Source: CATOSP01 sp965197545 (GTDB taxonomy: Bacteria > Chloroflexota > Dehalococcoidia > Lucifugimonadales > UBA3495). Taken from it: DNA of 64,000 nucleotides. The notes beneath the pieces were generated by a model, which worked only from the letters and a program-made list of their open reading frames with translations, was not told where the DNA came from and ran no database searches. How positions within the stretch are numbered: position 1 is the stretch's first letter; the number at the start of each line of letters is the position of its first letter. The position numbers and the translations under genes are program-made. Positions 1 through 7,690 of the stretch are shown piece by piece. The stretch is from contig CBDANJ010000008.1 in the NCBI GenBank assembly GCA_965197545.1, forward strand, positions 1,736,001 through 1,800,000, read 5' to 3'.

Positions 1-87
1 AAGGCTCAACGCGCCGTTGGACGGGTCTTGGGTAAAGACCAGAATCTTGTCATCGTCCTGTAGAGACAAGTACATGAAGGTGGTCAT
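1..87 (-). CDS. Beta-propeller lactonase-like protein, N-terminal fragment
   Basis: Only the first 29 codons lie in the window; the gene runs off the left edge. The translation begins MTTFMYLSLQDDDKILVFT and continues into a DPSNGALSL segment. This resembles the first blade of 6-phosphogluconolactonase/YbhE-type seven-bladed propellers, where a short Y(V/L)SLQ strand is followed by an aspartate-rich turn. The ATG at 87 has a GAAGGAG ribosome-binding site a few bases upstream. It is the last visible gene of a minus-strand catabolic run and follows a CoA-transferase by 36 bases. The family assignment rests on the first blade only. Confidence 0.5.
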   Translation of the reverse strand, partial: MTTFMYLSLQDDDKILVFTQDPSNGALSL

Positions 88-123
88 AGTTTGGCTCCTT
101 CGGCGGCAGGATGACGGGCCGTG

Positions 124-1332
124 CTAGACGATTCCCTCATCCTGCAAGTTTTCCAGTTCCACTATGCTCAGGCCCACTTCATCGCAGAACACCTGCTCGT
201 TGTGTTCTCCCAGGTGTGGAGCCGGGACGCTGCCCTCCATTGGGTTCACTCCGTCCATCAGGAACCCCGGACCGGCGTACATCATCGGCCCGTTCTCAGG
301 ATGGTTGATCTCCACCAGCGCGCCCCGTTCGGCAAGGTGGGGAGACTCAACCACCTGTTGGGGGTTCTGGACCAAGCCAACCACCAACCCGCGCGCCATC
401 GTCGCTTCCATCAACTCCAGGTTGTTCCACTGGGCAAGTTTCGGGGCCACCAGATCGTATAGTTCCCGCCAGTTCTCCATCCGGCCGCGCCGCCCTGCGA
501 ACTTGGGGTCCAACAACCCCTGCTCTTCCAGGAACTCGGCCCATGCTTCCATAGGCCGTCCACCTGTACCGGCGGTAGTCAAGGTGACCTCGCCGTCCTT
601 GGTGAACAGGTGCATCCCGTCCATGACGTTGCCGTCGCTCCCGCCCCGAATCGGGCCGCGCCCCGTGAAGCTGTAAGGGTGAATGAGGCCCGACGGTGTG
701 CTAACCGTGGACTCCATGGTGGACACGTCAATATGCTGACCCTCCCCGGTCTGGTTCCGGTGCATCAGGGCTGCCAGCGTTGCGATGGCGCCGTTTCTCG
801 CCGCCGTGATTTCCATCTGTTCTAGCACGGTGCCCATTGGCGGACGGTCCGCCGAGCCAGTGACGGAGTGCAGGAAGCCCCCCACCGCCTGGGCAACCAG
901 GTCGCTGGCCTTGAAGTCCTTGTACGGCCCGGTCTGGCCGAAGTAGGTCATCGACGTGAGGACCAGCCTGGGATTGGCTTCAGTCAACGCGGAATATCCC
1001 AGTCCGATGTCTTCCAGGTAACCGGATGGGAAACTCTCGATCATGACATCAGTGGTGGGGATAAGGCGCAGGAGCAGCCGCCTGCCCTCGGGCCTGCTTA
1101 CGTCAACTGTCACGCCGCGCTTGTTGGTGTTAAACGCCAGAAACAGGGAACTTCCGTTGGGGTCAGGTTCCTCCCCTACAAAGGGAGGCTCTTTCCGCGC
1201 TGGGTCGCCGCCGTTGGGAGGCTCTACCTTGATGGTGTTGGCGCCCTGGTCAGCCAGCAGTTTGGCGCAATATGCCCCGGAGAGTGATCCGGAAAGCTCC
1301 ACCACTTTTACGTCGTCGAGAATACCCTGCAT
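124..1332 (-). CDS. CaiB/BaiF class III CoA-transferase with Glu at the catalytic position
   Basis: This 402-residue protein has full family length. Class III enzymes move CoA between carboxylic acids through an aspartyl-CoA thioester. Family hallmarks are VVELSGSLSGAYCAKLLAD (residues 10-28), the CoA-binding segment around IKVEPPNGGDP, NKRGVTVDVSRPEGR (70-84) and the TGEGQHIDVS turn after residue 190. Aligned by spacing from that turn, the catalytic Asp of formyl-CoA transferase falls on Glu174 (context EQMEITAARN). Glu might keep a carboxylate chemistry or mark a divergent subfamily. It lies 29 bases after a second CoA-transferase in the same direction, so the pair is probably co-transcribed. 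Substrate cannot be read from sequence. Confidence 0.88.
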   Translation of the reverse strand: MQGILDDVKVVELSGSLSGAYCAKLLADQGANTIKVEPPNGGDPARKEPPFVGEEPDPNGSSLFLAFNTNKRGVTVDVSRPEGRRLLLRLIPTTDVMIESFPSGYLEDIGLGYSALTEANPRLVLTSMTYFGQTGPYKDFKASDLVAQAVGGFLHSVTGSADRPPMGTVLEQMEITAARNGAIATLAALMHRNQTGEGQHIDVSTMESTVSTPSGLIHPYSFTGRGPIRGGSDGNVMDGMHLFTKDGEVTLTTAGTGGRPMEAWAEFLEEQGLLDPKFAGRRGRMENWRELYDLVAPKLAQWNNLELMEATMARGLVVGLVQNPQQVVESPHLAERGALVEINHPENGPMMYAGPGFLMDGVNPMEGSVPAPHLGEHNEQVFCDEVGLSIVELENLQDEGIV

Positions 1333-1361
1333 GTCCTACTCATTTACCAATCTGGCCGGCG

Positions 1362-2612
1362 TTAGGGAACTGGCTCATCTGGCTTGGGGCGGTCTGAAAT
1401 GATCCCCTCGGCTGCCAGGCCGTCGATCTCTTCCTCGGACAATCCCGCCAGCGTGCGTAGAATCCGCCAGTTGTCTTCGCCCAGGGTGGGCACGTGCTTG
1501 ATCTCCAGGGGCATCAGCGGGGCGTGGAATGGCCTCCCCGCATAGGTGCGAATCCCGGCCTGGGGAGCGTGCTCGTTGAAGAAGTCCTGCAGGTAGCCCC
1601 GTTCCCGGAGATGGTGGTTGGAAGCCAATTCCTCCGCATTGAACACCGCGCCCGTGGGAACGCCGTACTCTTGCAGGTGGAGCATCAACTCTTCCGGCCC
1701 GTAGCCGCGGGTCCACTCGCCTAGCTGCTCGTCAAGGTTGTGGCGGTCCTCCCACCGGCCTTCCGGGCTGTCGTACCGGCTGTCGCCGACCCAATCCGGC
1801 GAGCCCATCGCCCGCTTCAGCCTGCGCCATTCCGATTCGTCGGATACCGTGATCGCGCACCAACGGTCTTCACCTTTGCACGGGTAGATATTGTGCGGCG
1901 ATTTCCAGATGTGGCCGCAGCCCCGCCTGGACCGGGTGATGCCCCGCTGGGCCTCCAGCACAGCCGGGCCCACAGCCGAGACTCCCGTCTCCTGCATGGA
2001 CAGGTCGATGCGCATCCCTTTGCCTGTGCGATCGCGGTTGTACAGGGCGAGCATGATGGAGTAGGCCACGTTGTCGCCTGCCGAGTGGTCCATGTAGTTG
2101 CTGCTGGCCCGTTGCGATGGGCCCCCTTCGTAGCCGGTCAGGTAGGACAATCCGCAGGCGGCGTCAACCGTCCGCGCTCGCGACCCGGCCCTGCGCCAAG
2201 GCCCCGTGTGCCCGTAGGCGGTGCAGCTAAGGGAAATGATGCGCGGGTTGATCTTGGCCAGGGACTCGTGGTCGAAACCGAACCGCGCCATGGTGCCTGG
2301 CCGGAAGTTGTCGGTTACCACGTCGCTGGACTCCACCAGCTTCAGGAAAAGTTCCTTGCCCCGGGGGTGGACCACTTCCAGGCACAGGCTGGACTTGTTC
2401 CGCGCCCCGAAGTAGGCCAGTGCCCCGCCTTCATTCCACCATTCCTCGCTGGGCTGCCCGTCAGGGAACGGGCCGGAACGGCGGTCCTGCATGTGCTCAA
2501 CGCTCTCGACCCGAATGACCTCAGCCCCGAAGTCTGCCAGAAACGATGTACCCCAGGGCAACGCATGTACCTGCTCCAGAGTAAGGACCCTAACTCCATC
2601 CAATACGCCCAT
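1362..2612 (-). CDS. CaiB/BaiF class III CoA-transferase
   Basis: This 416-residue protein is full length for the family. It starts MGVLDGVRVLTLEQVHALPW and carries FLADFGAEVIRVES near residues 24-37, the NKSSLCLEV strand near 72-80 and a DRTGKGMRIDLSMQE turn after about 194. The expected catalytic Asp is present at about residue 175 in NYMDHSAGDN, unlike the downstream neighbour where it is Glu. The ATG at 2612 is preceded by GGAGAG. An inverted repeat fills the short gap to the upstream VOC gene. The two adjacent but divergent CoA-transferases could form a heteromer or act on different acids; that is inference. Confidence 0.9.
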   Translation of the reverse strand: MGVLDGVRVLTLEQVHALPWGTSFLADFGAEVIRVESVEHMQDRRSGPFPDGQPSEEWWNEGGALAYFGARNKSSLCLEVVHPRGKELFLKLVESSDVVTDNFRPGTMARFGFDHESLAKINPRIISLSCTAYGHTGPWRRAGSRARTVDAACGLSYLTGYEGGPSQRASSNYMDHSAGDNVAYSIMLALYNRDRTGKGMRIDLSMQETGVSAVGPAVLEAQRGITRSRRGCGHIWKSPHNIYPCKGEDRWCAITVSDESEWRRLKRAMGSPDWVGDSRYDSPEGRWEDRHNLDEQLGEWTRGYGPEELMLHLQEYGVPTGAVFNAEELASNHHLRERGYLQDFFNEHAPQAGIRTYAGRPFHAPLMPLEIKHVPTLGEDNWRILRTLAGLSEEEIDGLAAEGIISDRPKPDEPVP

Positions 2613-2634
2613 AAGTCTCTCCAGTGGCCGGTTG

Positions 2635-2683
2635 CCGGTGTCCGGTGGCCAGTGTCTACCGGCCGCCGGCCACTGGACACCGG
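2635..2683. repeat. GC-rich inverted repeat between VOC and CoA-transferase genes
   Basis: Two 16-base arms (2635-2650 and 2668-2683) are reverse complements at 15 of 16 positions and enclose a 17-base GC-rich loop. The flanking bases also contain related GGCCAGTG-type words, so this is a low-complexity palindromic repeat. There is no T-run, so a strong terminator is unlikely. It could weaken read-through or stabilise mRNA inside the operon. Confidence 0.6.
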
Positions 2684-2693
2684 ACGCTAACCA

Positions 2694-3200
2694 CTAACGG
2701 GGTTCGTATGCCCTGACTGCCTCGGCGTACTCTTCCCTGGGGAATTGCTCCCCGTTGAAGACCTTCATGCCGTCGCAAAAAATCTCCAGCCGGTTGCCAT
2801 CTGGGTCCAGGAAGTAGAACGACCGGCTGCCGCTGCCGCCGGCGTTGCCACCCCCCTCGATTCCGTGGACTAGGGGTCCGCTGACGGGCTCGACACCCTT
2901 GGAACGGAGGTGTGCCAGGGCACGGAAAAACTCGTCGCGGTTGTCGACTTCCAGGGCGATCTGCTGGATTAGGCGGACCGGCTGACCGTCGGCGCTTACA
3001 TCCACTCCAGGAGGCGCGGTGGCGATCACGATGTTGTGATGGTCCTCATCGAACCGCAAGAAAGCGGTCTCACTGCCGTTGGGCCGCTTGGTCCGGTGCG
3101 TGATGGTGCAGCCGATTGCTTCGGTGTAGAACTTGAAGGACTCTTCGAAGTCGGAAACCAGGAAACCTACGTGACCAATGCGTTTGACGTTGATACCCAT
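2694..3200 (-). CDS. VOC (glyoxalase/dioxygenase superfamily) protein
   Basis: This 168-residue protein is one pair of beta-alpha-beta-beta-beta modules, the size of a single-chain VOC metalloenzyme. It opens with RIGHVGFLVSDFEESFKFY, where the His of GHVGF (residue 10) is a usual first metal ligand, and ends with FYFLDPDGNRLEIFCDG, whose Glu is the usual last ligand. The middle strand IQQIALEVDN starts the second module. Substrate is unknown: extradiol cleavage, glyoxalase-type or epimerase chemistry are all possible in the superfamily. The ATG at 3200 has a GGGAGGG site upstream. It lies between a gentisate-dioxygenase-like gene and CoA-transferases, which suggests a step in an aromatic or oxo-acid pathway. 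Confidence 0.85.
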   Translation of the reverse strand: MGINVKRIGHVGFLVSDFEESFKFYTEAIGCTITHRTKRPNGSETAFLRFDEDHHNIVIATAPPGVDVSADGQPVRLIQQIALEVDNRDEFFRALAHLRSKGVEPVSGPLVHGIEGGGNAGGSGSRSFYFLDPDGNRLEIFCDGMKVFNGEQFPREEYAEAVRAYEPR

Positions 3201-3280
3201 CTCGTTACCCTCCCGGTGTCGTTTTTAATATTGTGGTTCTGATTGCGAATGGTTGGCAAGCCTCCCTGCAAACCGGAAAG

Positions 3281-4354
3281 TTAACCCTTGAAACTCCCGG
3301 TTATGGGCTGGTGTCCCGCGTGTTCCGCGTAAGGCTCTTCACGGTACACGGCTATGGACTTCATAACCGGGGTGTCTTGGATCGAGAACAGGACCGACTC
3401 GGTGTCTGGAGCGCTGGCGTGCTCGTGCCATGCCCACGACGGTACGACGAAGAAGTCGCCTTCTGTCCAATCGAACCGCTTTCCGTCGATCACCGTATGG
3501 CCTTCGCCCTGGAATACCTGGTAGACCTTGCTGCTGGTGTGGCGGTGCGCCTTTGTGTTTATGCCTGGGCGGAGAAGCTGCGCCCAGCAAGTCATGGAGC
3601 GCAACACTGGCCGGCCCGTTGTCGGGTCGCTGAACTCCATCGCTACGTCGTCGAAGGGGTCTGAGCCTAGCTCCGACAATCCCTTGAGAGCGTCGTAAGT
3701 CTTGTCCCATTTGTAATGCCAAAGCGGGGAATAGGGGAGTTCTTGCTCACCCCACACCGGCCTGAGCGCCCCGGAAGCGTACTTGCGTATGGAATCGCCT
3801 ACTCCGGTGATGGGCTGGGTATCCTCAGGGAACGCCTCGTAGAAGTTGGCACGGAGGTAACCGACGAGAGGGACGTCAAGACCGTCCAGCCAGATCATGG
3901 GTTCGGTGCCTTCGTTACTATGGTCGTGCCACGTCCAAGAGGGGGTTAGGATCAGGTCTCCGGGCTCCATGTAGCACTTGTCGCCTTCGACCGTCGTGTA
4001 TGCTCCGTTCCCCGTGAGGATCCAACGGATCGCTGTGGGAGTGTGCCGGTGAGCGGGGGCGGTCTCGCCTGGGAGCAGAAGTTGAAGGGCCGCGACCATC
4101 GTGTGGGTGGTGCCCCGGTCGAGGCCGGGAGTCGCCAGCCGCATGGTGCGCCGTTCCACGTCCCGGTCCGGGGTCACGATATCACCGCTCTTTAGGACCA
4201 GCGGCTGGACCTCCGACCATCGCCAGAGGAAGGGTTCTATCTCGGGTGGACCTTGCCTGTCCCGGCCGACCCAACCAGGGGAAAGGCGGATGCCTTCGGA
4301 GGTGTCATAGTATTGCCGGAGTTCTTCGGGACTTAGTTTGTCCTGCACTGCCAT
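3281..4354 (-). CDS. Bicupin, gentisate 1,2-dioxygenase-like
   Basis: This 357-residue protein has two cupin domains. The first contains PAHRHTPTAIRWILTGNG and PSWTWHDHSNEG; the second contains KAHRHTSSKVYQVFQGEG and PSWAWHEHAS. Both keep an HRH metal-binding core with a later His, and the overall order matches gentisate 1,2-dioxygenases, which use Fe(II) to open the gentisate ring to maleylpyruvate. Length also matches. 1-hydroxy-2-naphthoate or salicylate dioxygenases are close relatives and cannot be excluded. The ATG at 4354 has AAGGAG about eight bases upstream. The upstream flavin monooxygenase gene points to a hydroxylation plus ring-cleavage sequence. Confidence 0.85.
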   Translation of the reverse strand: MAVQDKLSPEELRQYYDTSEGIRLSPGWVGRDRQGPPEIEPFLWRWSEVQPLVLKSGDIVTPDRDVERRTMRLATPGLDRGTTHTMVAALQLLLPGETAPAHRHTPTAIRWILTGNGAYTTVEGDKCYMEPGDLILTPSWTWHDHSNEGTEPMIWLDGLDVPLVGYLRANFYEAFPEDTQPITGVGDSIRKYASGALRPVWGEQELPYSPLWHYKWDKTYDALKGLSELGSDPFDDVAMEFSDPTTGRPVLRSMTCWAQLLRPGINTKAHRHTSSKVYQVFQGEGHTVIDGKRFDWTEGDFFVVPSWAWHEHASAPDTESVLFSIQDTPVMKSIAVYREEPYAEHAGHQPITGSFKG

Positions 4355-4556
4355 TGCCCTCGCTCCTTAGGTGTAAACGTAGGCTGCCCTGGATTTGCGG
4401 GTCCGGATTTGCGACTATTGTATCAGAACCGCGCGGGTGCGCCAGCGATCAATTGATCTGGCCGGAATTAGGTAACTCCTGGCCCTGGACCCACCCCTTT
4501 CCGCAGTCGGCACATGATTCCCCTAACCCCTTCTCGCGGGCGGCGGAAGATTTCTC

Positions 4557-5681
4557 TCACAAATCGATGCTGCTGGGTTCAAGGCCCAGGCGTACTCGCC
4601 CGTACTGCTCCGCCACGTTGTCCCAGGTCATGGAAGTGTGATGAGACGCCGCGTGTATATCCCGGTGGAATCGCTGCAGGGGCTCCGTGTCAAATAGCGA
4701 ATGACCCCCGCTGGCCTCGAATAACCTGTCCACGGCGCGGACAGCTAACCGTGCGGCGTATGCTTGGTCCCGGCGGTAGCGCACGCGGTCATCGACGCTG
4801 GGCATCCCTCCGCCTTCGGCCCGGTCAAAGATCTCCCTGGTGTCCCGTGCAATCAGCCCCCGCGCCGCCGCAACTTCGGCTGCCGACTCCGCCAGCCGCA
4901 GGTGAATCCCGGAGGTCTCCCCCAGATGTCTGGCCTGCTCGAAGACCTCGATCGCTCCTTGGGCCATGCCCAGGATGGGAGATGCCAGGGTAAAAGAAAG
5001 GACACTCCTGAGGGGAATGCGGTAATTCGCGGTTGCGTGAACGCTCCTCCCCGGCGACCTGGCTTCCCGAAGGTCTGTCATTGGAACGGTCCGGTATGCC
5101 GGGACGAACGCTCCGTCGACCAACACATCCTTGCTACCTGTCCCCCGTAGTCCGGAGACGAACCAGGTGTCTTCGATCGCGTATTCTTCCCGGGGAATCA
5201 TCAACATTAGCGGCCCGCCGGGTCCGTTGCCCACCAGGAGCATCCAGTCGGCGGCGTCCACGCCGCTTGCGAAGTCCCATCTCCCCGTGACGCGGAACCC
5301 GCCGTTATCCGCAGCCACCTGTCCCCTGGACGGATTGAACGACGTAGAAGACAGCGTGTCATAAGACTTCGCCCAATACTCCTCCTGGGCTTGCTCGGGG
5401 AACATTCCGGCAAGCCAGTTGTGGCTGGCCCAGATGGAGTAGCACCAGGCGGTCGAACCGCAGCCGCGGCCAAGTTCGGCTGCGACGTCGAAAACCGCGT
5501 CGAAATTGAGTCCGATCCCTCCGAACCGTGACGGCTGCGCCGCTCGCAACGCCCCGATTTCGTGGAGGTCCCGTACCGTTACTCCAGGCAACCGCCGCAG
5601 TCTCTCCGTCCGCTGCGCCCGCTCCCTCAGTCTCGGAACGAGGCCCCTTGACCGCTGTATAAGCTCGCTTCGTTCGGTCAT
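4557..5681 (-). CDS. Group D flavin-dependent monooxygenase (HsaA/acyl-CoA dehydrogenase fold)
   Basis: The 374-residue protein has an acyl-CoA-dehydrogenase-type fold: helical N-terminus, a GCGSTAWCYSIWASHNWLAG segment around residues 91-110, a beta-domain with GGFRVTGRWDFASGVDAADW, then a C-terminal four-helix region. The serine-rich substitution near the active-site loop and the final TSMTWDNVAEQYGRVRLG segment resemble oxygenase components such as HsaA or p-hydroxyphenylacetate hydroxylase C2, not dehydrogenases. Such enzymes use reduced FMN from a separate reductase; no reductase gene is visible nearby. It is the first gene of the minus-strand run that continues into the gentisate-dioxygenase-like gene, divergent from 5825. 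Confidence 0.82.
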   Translation of the reverse strand: MTERSELIQRSRGLVPRLRERAQRTERLRRLPGVTVRDLHEIGALRAAQPSRFGGIGLNFDAVFDVAAELGRGCGSTAWCYSIWASHNWLAGMFPEQAQEEYWAKSYDTLSSTSFNPSRGQVAADNGGFRVTGRWDFASGVDAADWMLLVGNGPGGPLMLMIPREEYAIEDTWFVSGLRGTGSKDVLVDGAFVPAYRTVPMTDLREARSPGRSVHATANYRIPLRSVLSFTLASPILGMAQGAIEVFEQARHLGETSGIHLRLAESAAEVAAARGLIARDTREIFDRAEGGGMPSVDDRVRYRRDQAYAARLAVRAVDRLFEASGGHSLFDTEPLQRFHRDIHAASHHTSMTWDNVAEQYGRVRLGLEPSSIDL

Positions 5682-5824
5682 GGCCTACCAAAAATAACAC
5701 TTCCCGTCGACGCTGTGATAGACTCGACCCGTTCCACAAGCGCGCCCCCTGACCGGGGTTGCGTTACCTATTCTAATACTTGGGCGGTCCCGGAATCCCG
5801 GGCGGCCCATGCCGGAGGTGCAAC

Positions 5825-6769
5825 GTGAACCTGGGATTTATCGGGGTCGGCAACATGGGCTTCGGTATGGCCAACAACCTGGTCAAAGCTGGCCACTCAC
5901 TTACGGTCCACGACCTGGTCCGGGAGCGGGCGACTCCGCTGTTGGAACAGGGAGCTACCTGGGCTGACTCGCCCCGGGAGGTGGCGGAAGCCAGCGACAT
6001 CATCTTCACCTCGCTTCCCGCACCGGTGGACATGGAGGCTGTGGCCCTGGGAGAGGGAGGCGTCCTGGAGGGAGCGAAGTCCGGTTCAATCTACATCGAC
6101 CTCACCAGCAACTCCGCCAGTCTGGTGCAACGGGTCTCGGAGGTTTTCGCCTCCAGGGGCGTAGACATGCTTGACGCTCCCGTCAGCGGAGGCGTAGCCG
6201 GCGCGCGCAGCGGACGCCTGGCGATTATGGTCGGTGGAGACGAGGCTGTCTACAACAAGGTCAAAGCGGTGTTGGACGATTTCGGCGACAACGTTGTCTA
6301 CTGCGGAAGCATTGGAGCGGGTTCGGTCTGCAAGGTCATGCACAACACCATCTCGGCGGTCACCAGCCAGGCGATCAGCGAGTGTTTCACCCTGGGTGCA
6401 AAGGCCGGGGTTGACCTCAAGCCCATGTGGGAAACAGTGCGCCGGGGGGCCTTCGGACGCGGCGCCGGCGGCATCCACGGCTTGCCCAGCAGTTGGTTCA
6501 ACGGCGATTTCGAACCTGACTGGGAGAAGGGTTTCTTCGCGGTCAAACTGATGCGCAAGGACGTGGGCTTGGCGACTCAGTTGGGCCGGGAGTTGAACGT
6601 CCCCATGGCCCTGGCCAACCTGGCCGAGCAAGAGTTGGTGGAAGCCGTGAACCGGGGTTGGGGGGACCACCCGACCAACAAGGTGCGGCTGCTTCAAGAG
6701 GAACGGGCGGGCGTGGAACTCCGCGGCGACATCCCCACCGGCACAACCCGCCTGGAGATAGAAGAGTAG
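5825..6769 (+). CDS. NAD(P)-dependent oxidoreductase, 3-hydroxyisobutyrate dehydrogenase family
   Basis: About 314 residues. The N-terminal Rossmann motif is GFIGVGNMGFGMANNL, followed by the substrate motif DAPVSGGVAGARSG and the catalytic-lysine segment GAGSVCKVMHNT, all typical of beta-hydroxyacid dehydrogenases. A GTG at 5825 is chosen because GGAGGTG lies just upstream and the Rossmann strand begins immediately after it; an earlier in-frame start would add a proline/glycine-rich tail with no role. The enzyme should oxidise a beta-hydroxyacid or reduce a semialdehyde. It diverges from the aromatic-type gene run, so the 143-base gap holds both promoters. Confidence 0.9.
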   Translation: MNLGFIGVGNMGFGMANNLVKAGHSLTVHDLVRERATPLLEQGATWADSPREVAEASDIIFTSLPAPVDMEAVALGEGGVLEGAKSGSIYIDLTSNSASLVQRVSEVFASRGVDMLDAPVSGGVAGARSGRLAIMVGGDEAVYNKVKAVLDDFGDNVVYCGSIGAGSVCKVMHNTISAVTSQAISECFTLGAKAGVDLKPMWETVRRGAFGRGAGGIHGLPSSWFNGDFEPDWEKGFFAVKLMRKDVGLATQLGRELNVPMALANLAEQELVEAVNRGWGDHPTNKVRLLQEERAGVELRGDIPTGTTRLEIEE

Positions 6770-6781
6770 GGGTCCCGGTTT

Positions 6782-6850
6782 ATCCACGAAGGACACGAAG
6801 CGGGTTTAACGCAAAGGTTTTTTCGTGAAACTTTGTGTCCCTTCGTGGAT
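6782..6850. repeat. Imperfect palindrome downstream of the dehydrogenase gene
   Basis: Arm 6782-6800 (ATCCACGAAGGACACGAAG) and arm 6831-6850 pair as reverse complements with a few mismatches, leaving a loop of about 30 bases. Words of the type TCCACGAAGG-ACACGAAG are familiar dispersed intergenic repeats in environmental genomes. It lies 12 bases after a stop codon and could act as a 3' mRNA stabiliser or weak terminator, but lacks a clear U-tract. Confidence 0.6.
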
Positions 6851-6898
6851 TTCTAAAATGCTAACACGGCCAGGACGTTCATGTTATGATCCCAAGGG

Positions 6899-7177
6899 AT
6901 GGGGCGATTCAAGGACCGGGCAACGTTCGATTTGTTTCTTGGGAGGAACGTTACCCGCTTCCCGCCGGACATACAGGGACGGGCGAGGATGCGTCTTCAG
7001 CGGGTAGTTGCAGCGGAGAGTCTAGCCGACCTTTGGTTCCCCCCGTCGAACCGCCTGGAAGCCTTGAGGGGAAATCGCTCCGGCCAGCATAGCATCCGAA
7101 TCAACGACCAATGGAGAGTGTGTTTCCGCTGGACGCCCCAAGGCGCAACCGATATAGAAATCACTGATTATCATTAA
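6899..7177 (+). CDS. higB: HigB-type mRNA interferase toxin
   Basis: This 92-residue RelE-superfamily protein matches the plasmid-maintenance HigB type. The core is RFPPDIQGRARMRLQRV followed by NRLEALRGNRSGQHSIRIND and QWRVCFRW near the C-terminus, ending in ITDYH. These segments carry the conserved basic and aromatic residues of the RNA-cleaving site. A stop codon at 6887 in this frame means the start lies after it; ATG 6899 is the only good choice, though its ribosome-binding site is weak. The antitoxin gene follows by about 10 bases, the reversed toxin-first order typical of higBA. Confidence 0.9.
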   Translation: MGRFKDRATFDLFLGRNVTRFPPDIQGRARMRLQRVVAAESLADLWFPPSNRLEALRGNRSGQHSIRINDQWRVCFRWTPQGATDIEITDYH

Positions 7178-7187
7178 AGGGGTGATT

Positions 7188-7502
7188 GTGAACATTAACC
7201 CGCCGATACACCCCGGGGAACACTTGGCCGAGTTTCTGGATGAACTCGGCATCAGCCAGTCACGGCTGGCGGAAGCCATCGGGGCATCCGAAAGCCGTGT
7301 CAAGGAAATTGTTGATTCAAAGGAGCCAATGACCGCTGACATGGCGCTGCGAATCGGCACAGCCTTCGGGACAACGCCCGAGTTCTGGATGAACCTCCAG
7401 AGGATATACGACTTGGAAATCGCTCGGGCGTCAGTTGACACTTCCAAGATCAAGTCTTTGGTTGAGCCGGAGCACCTGTTGCGAATGAGCGCAGGAGTAT
7501 AG
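7188..7502 (+). CDS. higA: HigA-type XRE-family antitoxin
   Basis: About 104 residues. It starts NINPPIHPGEHLAEFLDELG and contains a Cro/CI helix-turn-helix (ISQSRLAEAIGASESRVKEI), then the HigA signature ALRIGTAFGTTPEFWMNLQ. The protein should bind HigB and repress the operon. A GTG at 7188 is preferred over GTG 7182 because AAAGGGG then sits at a proper spacing and the product begins with the conserved N-terminal residues. Toxin and antitoxin are both intact. Confidence 0.9.
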   Translation: MNINPPIHPGEHLAEFLDELGISQSRLAEAIGASESRVKEIVDSKEPMTADMALRIGTAFGTTPEFWMNLQRIYDLEIARASVDTSKIKSLVEPEHLLRMSAGV

Positions 7503-7510
7503 CTTTGACC

Positions 7511-7687
7511 CTACAGCAGCCGGTAAAGAAATTCGGTCCTGCCGCCGGGGTTTGGGCCGTCTTCGCTGACTAACTCCACTCTGGCCCGTCGCTCAAATTC
7601 CTCTCTGTGGTACCGAAGGGCATCGCAAACCACAAGATGGCGATTCGACAACCCGAGCCGGTCCACCATTCCGCCAAGCCGCCTCAC
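7511..7687 (-). CDS. Small hypothetical protein downstream of the channel gene
   Basis: A 58-codon reading frame begins at GTG 7687, three bases after the stop of the cation channel, or at ATG 7669 (52 residues). The product is charged, with MVDRLGLSNRHLVVCDALRY and then REEFERRARVELVSEDG near the end. No family is recognised. Tight spacing to the channel and sensible amino-acid composition are the only support; it could be a translated 3' tail. Confidence 0.3.
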   Translation of the reverse strand: MRRLGGMVDRLGLSNRHLVVCDALRYHREEFERRARVELVSEDGPNPGGRTEFLYRLL

Positions 7688-7690
7688 TCG

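Noticed and set aside
1740..2690. A 316-codon plus-strand open frame
   Set aside because: It lies antisense to a well-supported CoA-transferase and its arginine/proline/valine-rich translation has no recognisable motif; typical of GC-rich shadow frames.
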